The notes below the pieces were generated by a model. It was given only the letters and a program-made list of their open reading frames with translations, searched no databases and was not told the origin of the DNA. A stretch of 64,000 nucleotides of DNA from Planctomycetota bacterium (GTDB taxonomy: Bacteria; Planctomycetota; UBA1135; GCA-002686595), in contig DUCM01000010.1 in the NCBI GenBank assembly GCA_012959785.1, positions 186,386 through 250,385 of the forward strand, read 5' to 3'. The stretch's first letter is position 1; every line of letters starts with the position of its first letter. The translations under genes and the position numbers were made by a program. Shown here piece after piece: positions 62,960 to 64,000 of the stretch.

Positions 62960-62991
62960 CCGGGGGAAATGAATCATCCTATTTCCCCCGG
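62960..62991. other. Second inverted repeat before mreB
   Basis: CCGGGGGAAAT at 62960-62970 pairs with ATTTCCCCCGG at 62981-62991 (11 bp, 10-base loop). Read on the minus strand, the arms are the same, so direction is open. It could be a terminator stem for the upstream unit or a regulatory element for mreB. Confidence 0.6.
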
Positions 62992-63108
62992 AGCCCTCCC
63001 AGGAACCCTTGGCGAGGCCCGGCCACAAAAAGCGACTTCCTTTCAATGGTGGGAGCCTTGGGAGGATCTTCGGGCACACCCGGCGAATAGCAGGCGAATT
63101 TATCGGGC

Positions 63109-63136
63109 TTGAACGGCGCCTCGCGACCGCTAAACT
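63109..63136 (+). promoter_or_regulatory. Possible promoter of mreB
   Basis: TTGAAC (63109-63114), 16-base spacer, TAAACT (63131-63136), about 100 bases before the mreB start. It is a reasonable but unproven sigma-70-type match. Confidence 0.45.
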
Positions 63137-63202
63137 TCAACGCAACAAGCACCGCCAGGACTCTCACGGGAGACCGTGGAGCGCAGCGCGTTCCCTCCCT
63201 GA

Positions 63203-64000
<798 letters not shown>

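Overview
The window is G+C-rich, gene-dense and bacterial, with a Gram-negative envelope. Evidence for the envelope includes secretin, outer-membrane-type beta-barrels, lipoproteins, an Lnt-type N-acyltransferase and RND pumps. A Planctomycetota-like source is the best guess. It rests on an exported formylglycine-type sulfatase, very large pilin-like proteins carrying LamG/CBM-like modules, frequent absence of Shine-Dalgarno sequences and long N-termini before signal peptides. No marker gene here proves the phylum. No rRNA, tRNA, CRISPR array or insertion sequence was found.

Region 1 (about 0.35-11.9 kb, + strand) is a Tad/Flp pilus locus: secretin (CpaC/RcpA-like), TadD-like TPR lipoprotein, Flp pilin, TadE-like and TadG-like pseudopilins, CpaB/RcpC-like protein, CpaE/TadZ-like ATPase, TadA/CpaF motor ATPase, TadB and TadC. 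No prepilin peptidase (TadV) is present.

Region 2 (12.3-31.0 kb, + strand) is a tightly packed run and the most unusual part. It encodes an FHA-TM-CBM4/9-like protein, a PilM-PilN fusion, a PilO-like protein, an 893-residue membrane-anchored TPR protein with a beta-sandwich-like tail, and five pseudopilins in the order G, H, K, J, I. The GspH-like protein contains a LamG-like insert. The GspK-like protein is about 1,700 residues and carries a LamG-like segment plus repeated modules resembling those of phage tail proteins. The run continues with an exported protein bearing a DnaJ-type cysteine motif, a PPIase lipoprotein and scpB. It has no motor ATPase, platform protein, secretin or peptidase of its own, so it may borrow from the Tad locus or from elsewhere. 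I interpret it as a pseudopilus-like apparatus specialised for binding surface ligands, perhaps polysaccharide.

Region 3 (31.2-45.8 kb) contains a PpiD-like chaperone closed by a strong terminator and a beta-barrel protein. On the - strand it holds two SAM methyltransferases with a UDP-galactopyranose-mutase-like flavoprotein, an OmpR/histidine-kinase pair, copA with a CopZ-like chaperone, and a sulfatase. A second small beta-barrel protein follows on the + strand.

Region 4 (45.8-58.3 kb, - strand) contains ribH-nusB-ftsY-(O-antigen-ligase/TPR) and a tripartite-pump operon: lipoprotein adaptor followed by two RND transporters.

Region 5 (58.4-64.0 kb, + strand) contains moeA, lnt, a promoter with a long leader, a coiled-coil membrane protein, a small membrane protein, two strong hairpins and the first 255 codons of mreB, cut by the window edge.

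Across the whole window the palindrome ACGT is almost absent (about 13 sites found by eye). Codons before Val switch from NAC to NAT to avoid it. This points to a genome-wide methylation or restriction pressure.
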